DNA from: Gadus chalcogrammus
Lineage: Eukaryota; Chordata; Actinopteri; Gadiformes; Gadidae
Length of the DNA: 64,000 nucleotides
Direction of reading: 5' to 3'
Assembly: GCF_026213295.1 (NCBI RefSeq)
Contig: NC_079414.1
Span: 21,866,313-21,930,312, forward strand
The position numbers and the translations under genes are program-made. This document shows, piece by piece, positions 18,330 to 36,424 of this stretch. Position 1 is the first letter of the stretch. Each line of letters opens with the position of its first letter. The notes beneath the pieces are model-generated. The model had not been told where the DNA came from. It ran no database searches and was given only the letters and a program-made list of their open reading frames with translations.

Positions 18330-19950
18330 ACCTTTCAATGCATTTTTATCTTGGTACAGATAAATATTAAAGTACTAAAACTGTCAATAAAAGTATTACA
18401 GTTCTACTCCAATACTACTACGCTACTCTACTCAGTACCTACCACTGAACTACAACTTCAGTACCACTAGGGTAACATACTACTACAGTAATGATACAGT
18501 ACCACTTCACTAATCAGTACTTCTGCAGCCTTACGACAATACTTCTACAGATTGACTTCATTATTACTTCTCTTTGAATTTCATTTAAAGAATATGTGAG
18601 AGGAGAGCCCAATGTTCTAATAAGATAAAATCAATCCGCTTTCATCCTCTTGACCGTGGGTCTCAACCCTGCAGTTCCCCCACCATTATTCTCCAACCCG
18701 CCAGCAAAATCAAACATAAAGCCACCTTAACTTTGGATAAAAAATTAAATAAAAAATATATATCTTAAAATGTTTGCCTCAGCAACTCGAGCTAAAATGA
18801 TTAAAAATAGGTGATTGGTGAAAGAAAATCATTTTGAATATCTTTGAGACGTCGTAGTGGACGTCCACGGGGGGCAGCAGAGAGCAGCATGCGAAGGAAG
18901 TGGACCGGCAGTTACCCGAGCAAGATGCGGGCATCTCAAGGTACCGTTTACTACGTTAATGGTTACCATAACCCATTGCGAAGCCCAGAACGACTATAGG
19001 CTATAGCGATTGGTTATATATTGACAGTCAAAGGGATGTCGGGGTTATGATGCTTATCAGTGGGTCTTGCATCAAGGCATCTAATACTATTAAGGAATTC
19101 AGCCTCCCTTCGATATATGATACTGCATGTCATTAGTGTTATTGTATGAACCCTAACCCTATGTAAATAAACAATGACTGATTGCATACAACAGTAAAAA
19201 CACTTCCCGTGGACGGGGCTCCAACCATGCAGTGCATTTGGCTTGTATAGCAGAATGCATCACAGGACTCAAGAAATGTATATTGAGAGTGGTTAAATGT
19301 ATGATGCATTTAGCTGTATTTGTCCAGGAGGAGGCGCTGTTGCGCCAAATATGGCATGGAGTCACATGTGAATGATGACACCTTTAATAAGTGAGATGTT
19401 CCCTTTCTCTCCTCTTGGTACCTGACTCTCACGGAGAGCAGCATGTTGTGCACAGTTTTTCAAATAAACGTCTGAACGTTTGTTTCATTCCTTAGAGTTA
19501 TTATTCCGCTGTGAAAGGTAGGCAGAAGGAAAACGCCTACCTGTCAACAGTATACTGTAAAATCAAAAAAAGGTAAATATACGATAACCTGATAAAAACG
19601 TATTAGCACATCTCATGAGAAATGAGGTGCTAGTTTCAAACACATCTTCCCATAATGACTAATCATTTCCAGATCAATAATTAAACAATGACCAAAACGT
19701 CATTACTATCAAGAACATATTTATACTCCTATACAATGCATGAGCCCTTTAGAAAATCATTGCTATCTAGAAGCCTGAGAATGAGGGCTTTCAAATTTTT
19801 TGCCAATTTTCCGTAATGATTGCTTAATGTTCCAACATATTTTGTTCTAGTGTAAGTACAAATAAAGATTTGTCGGGTGGATTACTCCTTTAAAAGTAAT
19901 TACTGTAATCAAACCTGCTCCATCCACCTTATCCAATTAGCAGCCTCTTG
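18330..19950. other. intergenic between lectin copies A and B
   Basis: AT-rich, with short TACTAC-rich runs near 18400-18560. No exon-like ORF with family similarity was seen. The part up to about 18620 is paralogous to 29150-29690 downstream of copy B. Confidence 0.5.
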
Positions 19951-19951
19951 G

Positions 19952-20001
19952 AACTGTGAGAGGGCCATAAAAAAAAAAAAATGTATGGCCCTCTCACAGT
20001 T
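19952..20001. repeat. perfect 17-bp-stem hairpin with A-rich loop
   Basis: AACTGTGAGAGGGCCAT at 19952-19968 is exactly complementary to ATGGCCCTCTCACAGTT at 19985-20001. The 16-base loop is nearly all A. It could be a MITE relic or a small hairpin RNA. Confidence 0.85.
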
Positions 20002-20439
20002 TTATTCTTTACAAATGTTCTATCTCAGATACATTCCCGCCTATGATCACCACAGGACCTGACTTACCCTGCAAGAGATGCCTTGTGGGAGAGGTGTCGC
20101 CAGCCAGCGTGTGAGAGGAGAGGTGGTGACCGCCCTCTCCCCTGGTATCACATCGTGGTGTTGGCCTTCAGTGAAACCACCGACCAGTAAAACATCCAGA
20201 GAAACGGGACACCTCAACACCTGCTACTGCAGGCATGACCTCTCATTGGCTCCCACCTGGTCACCTGCTGATGCAGTATCGCTGGGACACACCTGTCCCT
20301 CAGTGAACTGACTGCAGGGCGATTAGGGGGAGGGTCCCGCAGTCCTTTAACACCGCTAGCCAAAAATACTTTACTGATGTACTCAACATAATATTTATAC
20401 AAGATTACAAGCTGCTCACAGAACAGGTTCATACCAGAT

Positions 20440-20577
<138 letters not shown>

Positions 20578-20579
20578 CC

Positions 20580-21370
20580 AAACGCACACACACACAACCA
20601 GGTCACTATTCAGTGCATGAGTTTGAGGAAAATAGTGAAATGGCAATTATAAAAACAACAATAGTAGGCTATGGGCTAATAGGATTGCGTAGACTTCAAT
20701 AGAATGAACACATGCCCTTCTCCAGCTAGAACGCAGCAGCACCTCTACCCAAGCCCCCCCCCCCCCCCCCCCAGCATAGCATAGTTGTGCTAGGCCTCTG
20801 TTTGGTTACCCGGATTATATAGGATGTAGCAAGCAACTGATAACCAGTGATAACCAGATAAGACAGTGAAAACCGACCCACGTAAATCCACGCCCTTGAT
20901 TGATAGATAAGATGTTGCGGTACTGACTGATTACTTTTTTGGAACGGGAGATGTGAATCGGAAAGATACACTTTTTTGGAACAGATAGCATGACTGAAGC
21001 GATCTGTAACCCAACATATCTGTAGATGATGAAATGCATGACCAGAAGATAAATAACGGTCCTTGTATGTGACGTTGCATAAATAAGTTTTCTTTCATTA
21101 TGCACGCTTAAAAATCAATACTTCAATTTCATGTAATAAATAAATAGATAATAATTCATGTTGGGTTAAAAGGTTAAATGTGATTGAACCCATGTGTAAT
21201 GTGTAATTAGAATGTGTTAATGTGCTGCAAGCGCATGGAACTAATGTTTTGTTCCTACGAAAAAGTTTCCTGTTTACCTACGTCTTTATTACTGTTTAAA
21301 TTGATTTAAAAGCATGACCAAGCGTAGGCTACATGAATCTCGCCCGTTAAGTGCAGCGATATTGTAGTAA
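20580..21370. repeat. segmental duplicate of 33.63-34.24 kb, partly inverted
   Basis: 20797-21370 matches 33800-34240 in direct orientation (TTTGGTTACCCGGATTATA, and AAAAGCATGACCAAGCGTAG near the end). The adjoining 20580-20790 matches 32362-32410 plus 33626-33795 in inverted orientation (CTAGAACGCAGCAGCACCTC). A poly-C run at 20755-20772 lies near the junction. Confidence 0.85.
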
Positions 21371-21424
21371 GATACAAGGACAGTGGGACAGAACGGCGTC
21401 TGGGGACAGCAGACCACAAGGTCA

Positions 21425-21880
21425 GCTTGACCCCTCCTAGACATGACCTCCACCTTCTAGTATACAGCTTGACCCCTCCTAGACATGACCTCCACCTTCT
21501 AGTATACAGCTTGACCCCTCCTAGACATGACCTCCACCTTCTAGTATACAGCTTGACCCCAGACATGACCTCCACCTTCTAGTATACAGCTTGACCCCTC
21601 CTAGACATGACCTCTACCTTCTAGTAAACAGCTTGACCCCTCCTAGACATGACCTCTACCTTCTAGTATACCGCTTGACCCCTCCTAGACATGACCTCTA
21701 CCTTCTAGTATACCGCTTGACCCCTCCTAGACATGACCTCTACCTTCTAGTATACCGCTTGACCCCTCCTAGACATGACCTCTACCTTCTAGTATACAGT
21801 CTGACCCCTCCTAGACATGACCTCTACCTTCTAGTATACCGCTTGACCCCTCCTAGACATTTGCTCTACCTTCTAGTATA
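21425..21880. repeat. CTAGTATAC-CTTGACCCC minisatellite, copy B (about 11 units)
   Basis: Eleven 41-42-bp units of CTTGACCCCTCCTAGACATG plus ACCTCTACCTTCTAGTATAC, one of them shortened near 21555. Each unit contains the palindromic CTAG. Confidence 0.97.
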
Positions 21881-21899
21881 GTATGTCTGTGTGTATATC

Positions 21900-21927
21900 A
21901 TTTGCATAGCCAGTTTTACAGGAGGAA
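21900..21927 (+). promoter_or_regulatory. octamer plus GAGGAA module, copy B
   Basis: ATTTGCAT at 21900-21907 and GAGGAA at 21922-21927, with the same spacing as in copies A and C. Confidence 0.35.
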
Positions 21928-21986
21928 AGGGTTGGTGGCTTTGCAGGAGCTTTGAGTGAGTGAGTGAGTGAGTGAGCGAGTTTTAT

Positions 21987-22122
<136 letters not shown>

Positions 22123-22133
22123 AAAATGATCGG

Positions 22134-22262
22134 CTGACAGTGATGGTTCAGAATGAAAGCAGATGATTGCTCAGGATTAAAACATGTGACGTGGTTCCTC
22201 CAGCTGATAAAGCCGGGCTGAAGCCTGAGAGCTGAAGGAGTGGAGCCGTCCAGAGAGGAACC
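22134..22262 (+). promoter_or_regulatory. conserved region upstream of lectin exon 1, copy B
   Basis: Nearly identical to 12815-12940, but the inverted CCAAT box is changed (GATTGC in place of GATTGG). Confidence 0.45.
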
Positions 22263-25699
<3,437 letters not shown>

Positions 25700-26222
25700 G
25701 TTGATGCTAAAGTTTGGGTTAAGTTCAACTTAACCCAAACTTCGCCACACGGAAAGGACCCTTTTAGCTGGCATAACTGAGTAATTAAATAGTAGTAATG
25801 CATGGTCTGAGATGACGACGCCTAATCTAGGCTTGCTCAATGGTGATTGGTGGTGCTGCCTTCATATAAAGAGCCCTAGTTAGCCACTCCCTTTAAAGGT
25901 AAATGCCTCCCAGCGTTGGTCCTCCGCCTTGCGGATTGGGGCCTCTTCCCAGACCAATCAGTGCTATAACGTTTGAACACTAATGTCCCATCTCACAACC
26001 TTCTGTTCTGGGTTGCATGTGGAAAATAAATATAGTGAATAAAAAATGACTACTGCCATTGGTAAACGTTTCAGTACACTCGCCGGCCATTTGAACACAT
26101 TTAAGGGGTTCATGTTCACTGCACACTAAATGGCTGTGGAAGTTCTAAATGTATAAATGGTGATTGAAGCTGTTTGCATTCCTGTTGTAGAACAAAGTTC
26201 ACTCATCTCGTCTTCCTTTCAG

Positions 26223-28757
<2,535 letters not shown>

Positions 28758-29094
28758 TATTTGGGACAGAGGCTGGTATGATGGATTGTGTGCCGCGCTT
28801 TACTTCCGGATCCTTGAGAAGGTTGCAGTCCTTGAACATCTGGATGCTGTCCTGAACAAAGAGCCTCTGTAGGCTTTGTTTGTATTGGTCGGTTGAGACA
28901 TTGATCCTTTCTATTCCCTCTACATTATACGATACTACTTATATTTGAGGTAGGCCAACACGTCTCTGTTGAGCTTAAGCATCGCCAACTCTCAATACAG
29001 ATTTGAATTTTGTTCCATCCAAAACTTTCGCTTGAAAATAATCAAGGCTATATTTCCTCTGTACTGTACTTACTGTACTTTAACCTGTCAGAAC

Positions 29095-29100
29095 AATAAA
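29095..29100 (+). terminator. polyadenylation signal AATAAA, lectin copy B
   Basis: Canonical hexamer at the position matching 18308-18313 in copy A. Confidence 0.65.
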
Positions 29101-29218
29101 GTACCATCTGATCTTGACCTTTACAATTCATTCTATCTTGGTACAGATAAATAGATGAATACTAAAGTACTAATACTGTCAGAAAAAGTATATCAGTTGT
29201 ACTCCAATACTACTGACT

Positions 29219-29517
29219 CAGTGCCGCTGCCCCCCCCCCCCGAAAAAAAGAATTGGTTTCTGCCGGTTTAACATTTTATTAAAACGCAAAAGTTAAATCT
29301 ACTTTGTAAACACAGTTCACAGAACAGCCAAAACATACCTACAGTACACACAAGTATTGGAATGTCCAAAATCTTTTAAATTAAATAGTTATCCATAAAT
29401 ACAAACTTAAAACCAGAAGTATACAAGTAAGATTTTTTTATTTTTTTTTGGGGGCCCCCTCAGGACTTGAGGCCCTACGCGCAGCGCGTAGTGCGCGTTA
29501 TGGGAGCGGCGGCACTG
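29219..29517. mobile_element. hAT-like MITE inserted downstream of copy B
   Basis: About 299 bp bounded by CAGTGCCGCTGCC and GAGCGGCGGCACTG (inverted repeats). It interrupts sequence that is continuous in copy A near 18415. CAGTG ends are common in hAT elements. The flanking 8 bp are not a clean duplication, so the family is tentative. Confidence 0.65.
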
Positions 29518-29866
29518 TGCTACTCTACACAGTACCTACCACTGAACTACAACTTCAGTACTACTAGGGTAACATACTACAACAGTAATGATACAGTACC
29601 ACTTCACTAATCAGTACTTCTGCAGCCTTACGACAGTGCTTCTACAGATTGACTTCAGTATTACTTCTCTTTTAATTTCATTTAAAGAATATTTGAGTGC
29701 CACATTGTGCGACAAATTCGCTCGAGTTGAAATGTATTTTAATTTCTCGTGATGACAGCCAATCAGCGTTCAACAGCGTGGCCACTGAGTGACATGTGTA
29801 ACGTAAACAGCCAATCAGCGTTCAACCGTCAAACTCCGTGCAGTGCTGTCCGGGGTGAACTGCAGC

Positions 29867-29960
29867 ATGGAGGAGAAAGTGATTGTTGCCGTTTGCGACT
29901 CCCGGAGCTCTATATATAATATAATATAATATTATATAATATAATATAATATAATATAAT
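29867..29960 (+). pseudogene. possible start of a MADF/Harbinger-type accessory gene, decayed
   Basis: An ATG opens MEEKVIVAVCDSRSSIY and then runs into a (TATAA)n tract. The opening resembles MADF-domain proteins carried by Harbinger-like transposons. A one-base loss in the CGACTCCCGGAG region would explain the early change of frame. Weak, based on family recall only. Confidence 0.3.
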
Positions 29961-30059
29961 TGTATAATATCACGGCCAAAAGCTCTGTGCGCCTCCGACG
30001 TCTCTCCCTCTAAACACACTCACTCCCCCCGCCGGTTGCGAGTCCGCGAGATTCTCATG

Positions 30060-31328
30060 GACGCGCGTGTGTGACGTAGTCTGGACGGCGCGCTGTTGTA
30101 GGTGTGTGTACCTCCGACCGGTGAGTGAGAACAGCGAGAGAGAGAAAAAAGGATGGAAACTGAGGATTTGGTTATGAAAAAGAATAGCATTGGATCCGTC
30201 GTCTGGCAGTGTATATACAATAATTATTATGCAAACAGTTAATAAATAATTAACGGTTTGAATAAAGGCTGTGTTTGTAAATCTAACTTGCTTTGATTTT
30301 CCTTTTCTTATGTGCAAGTTCTAAATTGTTCCAATACAAAGCACTAATGAGTTTAAACAATATGTTGTTTTGTTTCATGTAATCTACATGCAGACTTATA
30401 TTTCAGGAATACTAGAATTATTACTGACGTAACATTATGCCAGACATGGTTGAATCGAGCATTTATGATGTGCTCTAGAGGAGATTCAAAATATATCGAG
30501 ATATATATCGTGTATCGAGATATAGTAAAAAAATATCGAGATATTCATTTTGGCCCATATCGCCCAGCCCTAACTGGAAGTGCACTGGAAGTCGACGATT
30601 ATTACTGATTGTTACTGATTATGAAAGTAAGTAATATTTCAATATTGTTTTAAATATGCATATCTGTTGAATTTGTATTTTCTTAACGGATTTTCCAACT
30701 TGTATTTTCGTAATATATTTTCCAACTCCGATTTGATATACCCGACAAGATAGCCTAATTATGTGCTGGTTATGAAGTATTGGCATTAAACTACAGTTTT
30801 GCAAGTTATGTGGCAGTTATTAATTCTAAATTATTAGAATACCGTGCTTTAAGATCACGTTGCCATCCGTTATGAGCTATTCGTCAGTGTTTCAGACCAA
30901 CAGGCATAGCAAACGTAGCAGCTAGCAAGCTAACTAAGTAACTAAAGTCTGTTAGCTCAATTTTGTGCAACATTCATGTATGAGATGCCCGTCGATGAGG
31001 CATCGACGGGTGTTAACGTCAGCATTTTCCACAAGGTTAAAAAGCTAGTCACTTTTTAACCGTGGCGCACACCATTGGGGCGAGCCAAGTTCAAATAATT
31101 CTAGCCTCAGTTCTACAAGTTTCTGGTTGAAACTATCATGAAAGTTCACATTAGAACTATACTAGTCTAAATCCAATGCAGTGTCAAAGTGTCAATTGAC
31201 TGCATGGGAAGCTTATCTAACGTTAGCCATTAAGTTTGTTCATTATTCATTATTCCAATTCGATATTTGTGTTAAAATGGCCTATAATTTGTAGTTTCTA
31301 AATTGTTCTCTGATTTTGTTGTTATTTA
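30060..31328. other. AT-rich intergenic DNA with a hAT-like terminal end
   Basis: The segment near 30490-30575 (ATATCGAGATATATATCG, then CATATCGCCCAGCCCTAA) resembles the terminal sequence of fish hAT elements. The other end was not found. No gene was recognised. Confidence 0.5.
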
Positions 31329-31329
31329 G

Positions 31330-32209
31330 GATGGAAAACACCATTGTTGTCAAAAGAAGATTTAAAGACGGCAAGAAATAAGTTTTTTGTCCAACACCCT
31401 TTACCTTTGAGGCGTTTTTGGAATGTGGTGAGAATTTTTATATTTTCCATATCAAAATAGCAACAGCAATACAATACCTATTTTATGTGGTGCTTTGTTA
31501 TTTATTGATGTATTTTCCATAGCTTGTATTGTGTTACTAATGGTTTGTCTTCTTTAGTTGCCAGAAAATTTGATCTTCCTACAATGGATATCAAAGTCTT
31601 TGATGACTCAAAGACAGAAGTTGATCAGGAAGCATTTGAATATTTGCTGAAGCAACCTGATCTTGGTGTCCTGGAAATTGTAATCCCAGAGGCAATTTTG
31701 GACGGTAATTTGCATATCTTTTCACATTACATAATTCCCAACAGTATTCTTTGCATCAGCAAAAATAGGGTCTATTGACAGTGGCTGCATGTTGTCAAAG
31801 TAGTATTAACAAATTAGACCATTGGTATGGTTTTGTACTACAGATTCTTTCAGTTCTAGCTCCCTTACTGGTGCTGAGATATCATGAGTCTGATGACACT
31901 GTGATATTGACACGAGCTCCAGATGAGGAAAAACAAATTGAGGACCTTCGTCTTAGCCGGGTAGGTTTTCAAGGGATGCTTGATTAGCATTTGGAATTAC
32001 ATTTGATTTCCTTTTCTTAATTGCCTATATGTTCCTTTTATATTACCCATTAACTCCAACCTCCCTCTCCAGATGATTGAGGATATCTTAAAAGGAAGCC
32101 CAGGAGGCGAGACGATCATGAGTGAATATGCTTGCACAAAATATTTGACAAATGGCAAAAGACGTGACATGGTTAAGATCTTGGTGGCACAAATGATACA
32201 TCAACATGG
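31330..32209 (+). pseudogene. decayed four-exon member of a multicopy fish family
   Basis: Exon-like pieces at 31330-31427, 31558-31704, 31844-31960 and 32073-32209 keep AG/GT borders. Translated: MENTIVVKRRFKDGKK, stop, VFCPTPFTFEAFLEC; VARKFDLPTMDIKVFDD; DSFSSSSSLTGAE, then a frame change to ESDDTVILTRAPDEE; MIEDILKGSPGGETIMSEY; and KRRDMVKILVAQMIHQHG. TAA at 31379-31381 and the frameshift near 31885 rule out an intact product. The ESDDTVIL and GGETI-EY-RRDMVKILV pattern recalls a large family of uncharacterised fish proteins (often named SAM-domain-3-like). That name is from memory. Confidence 0.7.
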
Positions 32210-32244
32210 GTAGGATGTTAAAGAAGCAATTTGTAGAATGTATG

Positions 32245-32359
<115 letters not shown>

Positions 32360-32410
32360 GCACAACTATGCTCCGCCACTGGCTCCGCGGTCGGGGGGGA
32401 GGCTTGGGTA

Positions 32411-33625
32411 AAGGCTGGTTTATGCTCGGTTACGTAAGCGTAAGCGCAAGCGCAAGAGGCCCTTGCGCGCCCTTGCGCCCCCCTTGCGCGACTTCTCACG
32501 TCTTGCGTGCGTCGGGCGATTTTTCTAGACTTGCGTCATTTTTTACGTAAGCTTTTACGCGAGCCGCCCAGCCTGCAAGGCTGTGATTGGTTTGCTGGTC
32601 TGGTTACTACTTCCTGTCTGGAGTATCACCCGGCAGGCTCATATACAAAAGCATTAACCTGAAGTGAAGTTAACTTTGCTGCCAACACATTAAGTCGTTT
32701 TAAAATGTAGAGAGATATGCACATTTATACAACCCCAATGATCAACAACTTCATCACCCCTGTTCCTCTGTCTGTTGCCATCATTCACTGTGTATGGGGA
32801 GAACACGATCTGGCACATAAACAAACCAACGACTCCCACAGACAAAGACGTCATTCTCGAGGTCGTCTTCAACGAAAAACTTTTCTCCACATATTACTCC
32901 ACCTACTGTTCTGGCGGTAAATTGCTTGGCAACACGCGCAACCTAAAAGGGAGCATGAATTGCTTTGAGTAAATTTTGCGCAACAACGTAACACCAACGC
33001 TGAAGCATGAGGCGGCTGCATGCTTCAGCGTTGGTGTTACGTTGTTGCGCAAAATTTACTCAAAGCAATTCATGCTCCCTTTTAGGTTGCGCGTGTTGCG
33101 CGTGTTGCCAAGCAATTTACCGCCAGAACAGTAGGTGGAGTAATATGTGGAGGAAAGTTTTTCGTTGAAGACGACCTCGAGAATGACGTCTTTGTCTGTG
33201 GGAGTCGTTGGTTTGTTTATGTGCCAGATCGTGTTCTCCCCATACACAGTGAATGATGGCAACAGACAGAGGAACAGGGGTGATGAAGTTGTTGATCATT
33301 GGGGTTGTATAAATGTGCATATCTCTCTACATTTTAAAACGACATAATGTGTTGGCAGCAAAGTTAACTTCACTTCAGGTTAATGCTTTTGTATATGAGC
33401 CTGCCGGGTGATACTCCAGACAGGAAGTAGTAACCAGACCAGCAAACCAATCACAGCCTTGCAGGCTGGGCTGCTCGCGTAAAAGCTTACGTAAAAAATG
33501 ACGCAAGTCTAGAAAAATCACCCGACGCACGCAAGACGTGAGAAGTCGCGCAAGGGGGCGCAAGGGCGCGCAAGGGCCTCTTGCGCTTGCGCTTACGCTT
33601 ACGTAACCGAGCATAAACCAGCCTT
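32411..33625. mobile_element. 1.2-kb near-perfect palindromic (fold-back) element
   Basis: The left arm 32411-33009 and right arm 33019-33625 are reverse complements with only scattered mismatches and one 9-bp duplication in the right arm near 33090. The loop is 9 bases. The ends read AAGGCTGGTTTATGCTC and GAGCATAAACCAGCCTT, then GCGTAAGCGCAAGCGC-rich repeats. This resembles Harbinger-like fish MITEs. Short mirrored ORFs occur in both arms. An empty version of the site exists at 20705-20780 (minus strand). Confidence 0.9.
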
Positions 33626-33629
33626 GAAG

Positions 33630-34245
33630 AGGTGCTGCTGCGTTCTAGCTGGAGAAGAAGGGCATGCGTTTATTCTATTGAAGTCTACGCTATACTTTTG
33701 TATAGCTTACTAATGTTGTTTTTATAATTGCCAATTCACTATTTTCCGGAAATTCATGCGCTGAACCTGGTTGTGCCTGCGTGCGTGCGTGCGTGCGTCT
33801 GTTTGGTTATCCGGATTATACAGGATGTAGCAAGCAACTGATAACCAGTGATAACCAGATAAGACAGTGAAAAACGACCCACGCAAATCCACGCCCTTGA
33901 CTGATAGATAAGATGTTGTGGTACTGACTGATTAGGCTACTTTTTTGGAACGGGAAATGTGTATCGGAAAGATACAAAACAAAAAAAATCAATGCTTCAA
34001 TTTCATGTAATAAATAAATGGATAATAATTCATGTTGGGTTAAAAGGTTAAATGTGATTGAACCCATGTAATGTGTAATTAGAATGTGTTAATGTGCTGC
34101 AAGCGCACGGAACTAATGTTTTGTTCCTACGAAAAAGTTTCCTGTTTACCTACGTCTTTATTGCTGTTTAAATTGATTTAAAAGCATGACCAAGCGTAGG
34201 CTATATGAATCTCGCTCGTTAAGTGCAGCGATATTGTAATACGTT
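33630..34245. repeat. segmental duplicate of the 20.58-21.37-kb block
   Basis: 33630-33795 matches 20580-20745 inverted, and 33800-34245 matches 20797-21370 direct. This is the upstream part of lectin block C. Confidence 0.85.
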
Positions 34246-34259
34246 TGCCTCTGAAGCTT

Positions 34260-35420
34260 AAGCAGACGGTCTAGATACAAGGACAGTAAAAGAACCTTTA
34301 CCGAACCTCTTTTCACAACAAGCGGCCAGCGAGGTATTATATTTCAGCATTTAATGCACTTTATTTCCTGTTTTATGCATGTCATCGACGTGCCAATTAG
34401 TGTCATATTTCTGTGTTTTATTTCGTGCTTATGTAAATACTGTATCATTTGCTGATGTGCCGCTTTATATTATATTTATTTGTGATCGTTTTCACGGCAT
34501 AAAGGATTAAAGAATGGATACATGCAGGGAGTGACAGCCTGATCATTGTGTGGATGCAACGTGCCATTAAATAATAAATAATAATAATACATTTAATTTA
34601 GAGGCGCGTTTCAAGACACCCAAGGTCACCTTACAGAGCATATAGTCATCATAAATCGTTTAAAAAAAACAAGACATTGTGGAAAAAATAAATAAATAAA
34701 CATAAGAAATAAGGAATAAATAAAACAAAAACAAGACAAAACAAAACAAACAAACAATCAAAACAGTGATCAGTTAGACGCCCGTTTCAAAGAAGCCAAC
34801 CTGCGTCAGTTTGTCATGACAAGAGCTACAGTCCTGGCTGTGAGGAAGCATCCTATGAGATCCACATGATATACTAGAAGCCCCGAAGGCCAAGCGACTG
34901 CTGACAGGAAACGCTACAAACCCTCTTGCTGCAGACGTCAAACTCAGATAAAGAGGGCCACAATTTTTAATCATCACCATCAGTCATCACATTACTGAGC
35001 ACATCAACTAATCGGATATGAGAGAGTGATTTGTATTTTTTGCGAAGAGCTCGCATACATCATCATTCAATGATGGCACAAAACTGAAAAACAGTTGAGT
35101 TGAACAACTAGCATTATATTCAGTGCAGTTGTAGTAGTTAGTGGTGACTTAAGTTGAAATCTTTCATGACTTATATAGTTTCTAAGCAAACAAGACACAT
35201 GAGTTTGCCTTTGAATTCTATGAACAGACAGTCTGCTTCTCATCCTGTCTGAAAAGTGCGGACTTCTTGATCGAGTTTTCTGTAAAAAAAAATTGCAGAA
35301 AGTTTTATTTTTAATTATCTGTGGGCCTCACTGAGTGAGAATGTGGCCCGCGACGCCAGTGGCCCCCCCTGGTGGAGAGGAACAAGATAACCTGCAGGAT
35401 GTAGAGGAACCAGGGAAGGG
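34260..35420. other. intergenic part of block C
   Basis: No gene was seen. It holds a short interspersed-repeat segment near 34590-34650 (CGTTTCAAGACACCCAAGG). A copy of the 10.2-10.3/11.9-kb repeat arm lies at 34820-34950 (CTGGCTGTGAGGAAGCATCC). Confidence 0.5.
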
Positions 35421-35439
35421 TCGTAGACAAAAGGCCTGG

Positions 35440-35755
35440 TGTCACATCATAGTGCGTTGACTATATAGTGTTTAAATCATATCATAGTGCGTAGACTATA
35501 TGGTGTTAACGTCACATCGTAGTGTGTGTCGACTATATGGTGCATAACCCATCATGTGTCGACTATATGGTGGTTACATCACATCATAGTGTGTAGACTA
35601 TATGGTGTTTATATCACATCGTAGTGTGTGTAGACTATATGGTGTTTATATCATCGTAGTGTGTGTAGACTATATGGTGTTTATATCATCGTAGTGTGTA
35701 CTGTAGACTATATGGTGTTTATATCACATCGTAGTGTGTAGTAGACTATAGGTCT
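35440..35755. repeat. about 37-bp minisatellite
   Basis: Eight to nine units of ATCGTAGTGTGTGTAGACTA plus TATGGTGTTTATATC with length drift, followed by a GATGAC-rich run (35758-35798). Confidence 0.92.
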
Positions 35756-36009
35756 GGTGACGATGATGACGACGATGACGATGAAGATGACGATGGACTT
35801 AACGAGGACTGGAGAGCCAGCCTGTCCACAGTCAGAGGGAGAGAGCGCTGGGTGCTGCTCTGGTCCACCAGGTCCTCTCCTCACACCAGGAGAGAGGCCC
35901 TCCACTCAGTTGGTCCACAGCACACAGCAGGTTGCAGCGCTCGCTGCTCACAGACGTTACGGTGACACCGAGCTCCAGGACGGCGTCTGGGGACAGAAGA
36001 CCACAAGGT

Positions 36010-36180
36010 CAGCCTGACCCCTCCTAGACATGACCTCCACCTTCTAGTATACAGCTTGACCCCTCCTAGGCATGACCTCTACCTTCTAGTATACAGCTGG
36101 ACCCCTCCTAGACATTTGCTCTACCTTCTAGTATACAGCTTGACCCCCCCTAGACATTTCCACTGCCTTCTAGTTTAGTA
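36010..36180. repeat. CTAGTATAC-CTTGACCCC minisatellite, copy C (4 units)
   Basis: Four 41-42-bp units of the minisatellite that stands upstream of lectin copies A and B. Confidence 0.95.
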
Positions 36181-36198
36181 TGTCTCTGTATGTATATC

Positions 36199-36226
36199 AT
36201 TTGCATAGCCAGTTTTACAGGAGGAA
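36199..36226 (+). promoter_or_regulatory. octamer plus GAGGAA module, copy C
   Basis: ATTTGCAT at 36199-36206 and GAGGAA at 36221-36226, spaced as in copies A and B. Confidence 0.35.
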
Positions 36227-36258
36227 AGGGTTGTTGGCTTTGCAGGAGCTTTGTGTGT

Positions 36259-36388
36259 GTGAGTGAGTGAGTGAGTGAGCGAGTGAGTGAGTGAGTGAGT
36301 GAGTGAGTGAGTGAGTGAGTGAGTGAGTGAGTGAGTGAGTGAGTGAGTGAGTGAGTGAGTGAGTGATTTGGTGAGAGTGTGTTTTATT

Positions 36389-36419
<31 letters not shown>
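36259..36419. repeat. (GAGT)n and (GT)n run, copy C
   Basis: GAGT units to 36366, then GT at 36393-36419, matching the order in copies A and B. Confidence 0.97.
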
Positions 36420-36424
36420 ATGGT

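Noticed and set aside
20078..20311. 77-aa ORF upstream of copy B
   Set aside because: No domain, no splice context and repeat-rich surroundings.
32690..33347. Mirror-image 66-68-aa ORFs in the palindrome
   Set aside because: Same sequence read from both arms of a fold-back element. No homology to known proteins was recognised.
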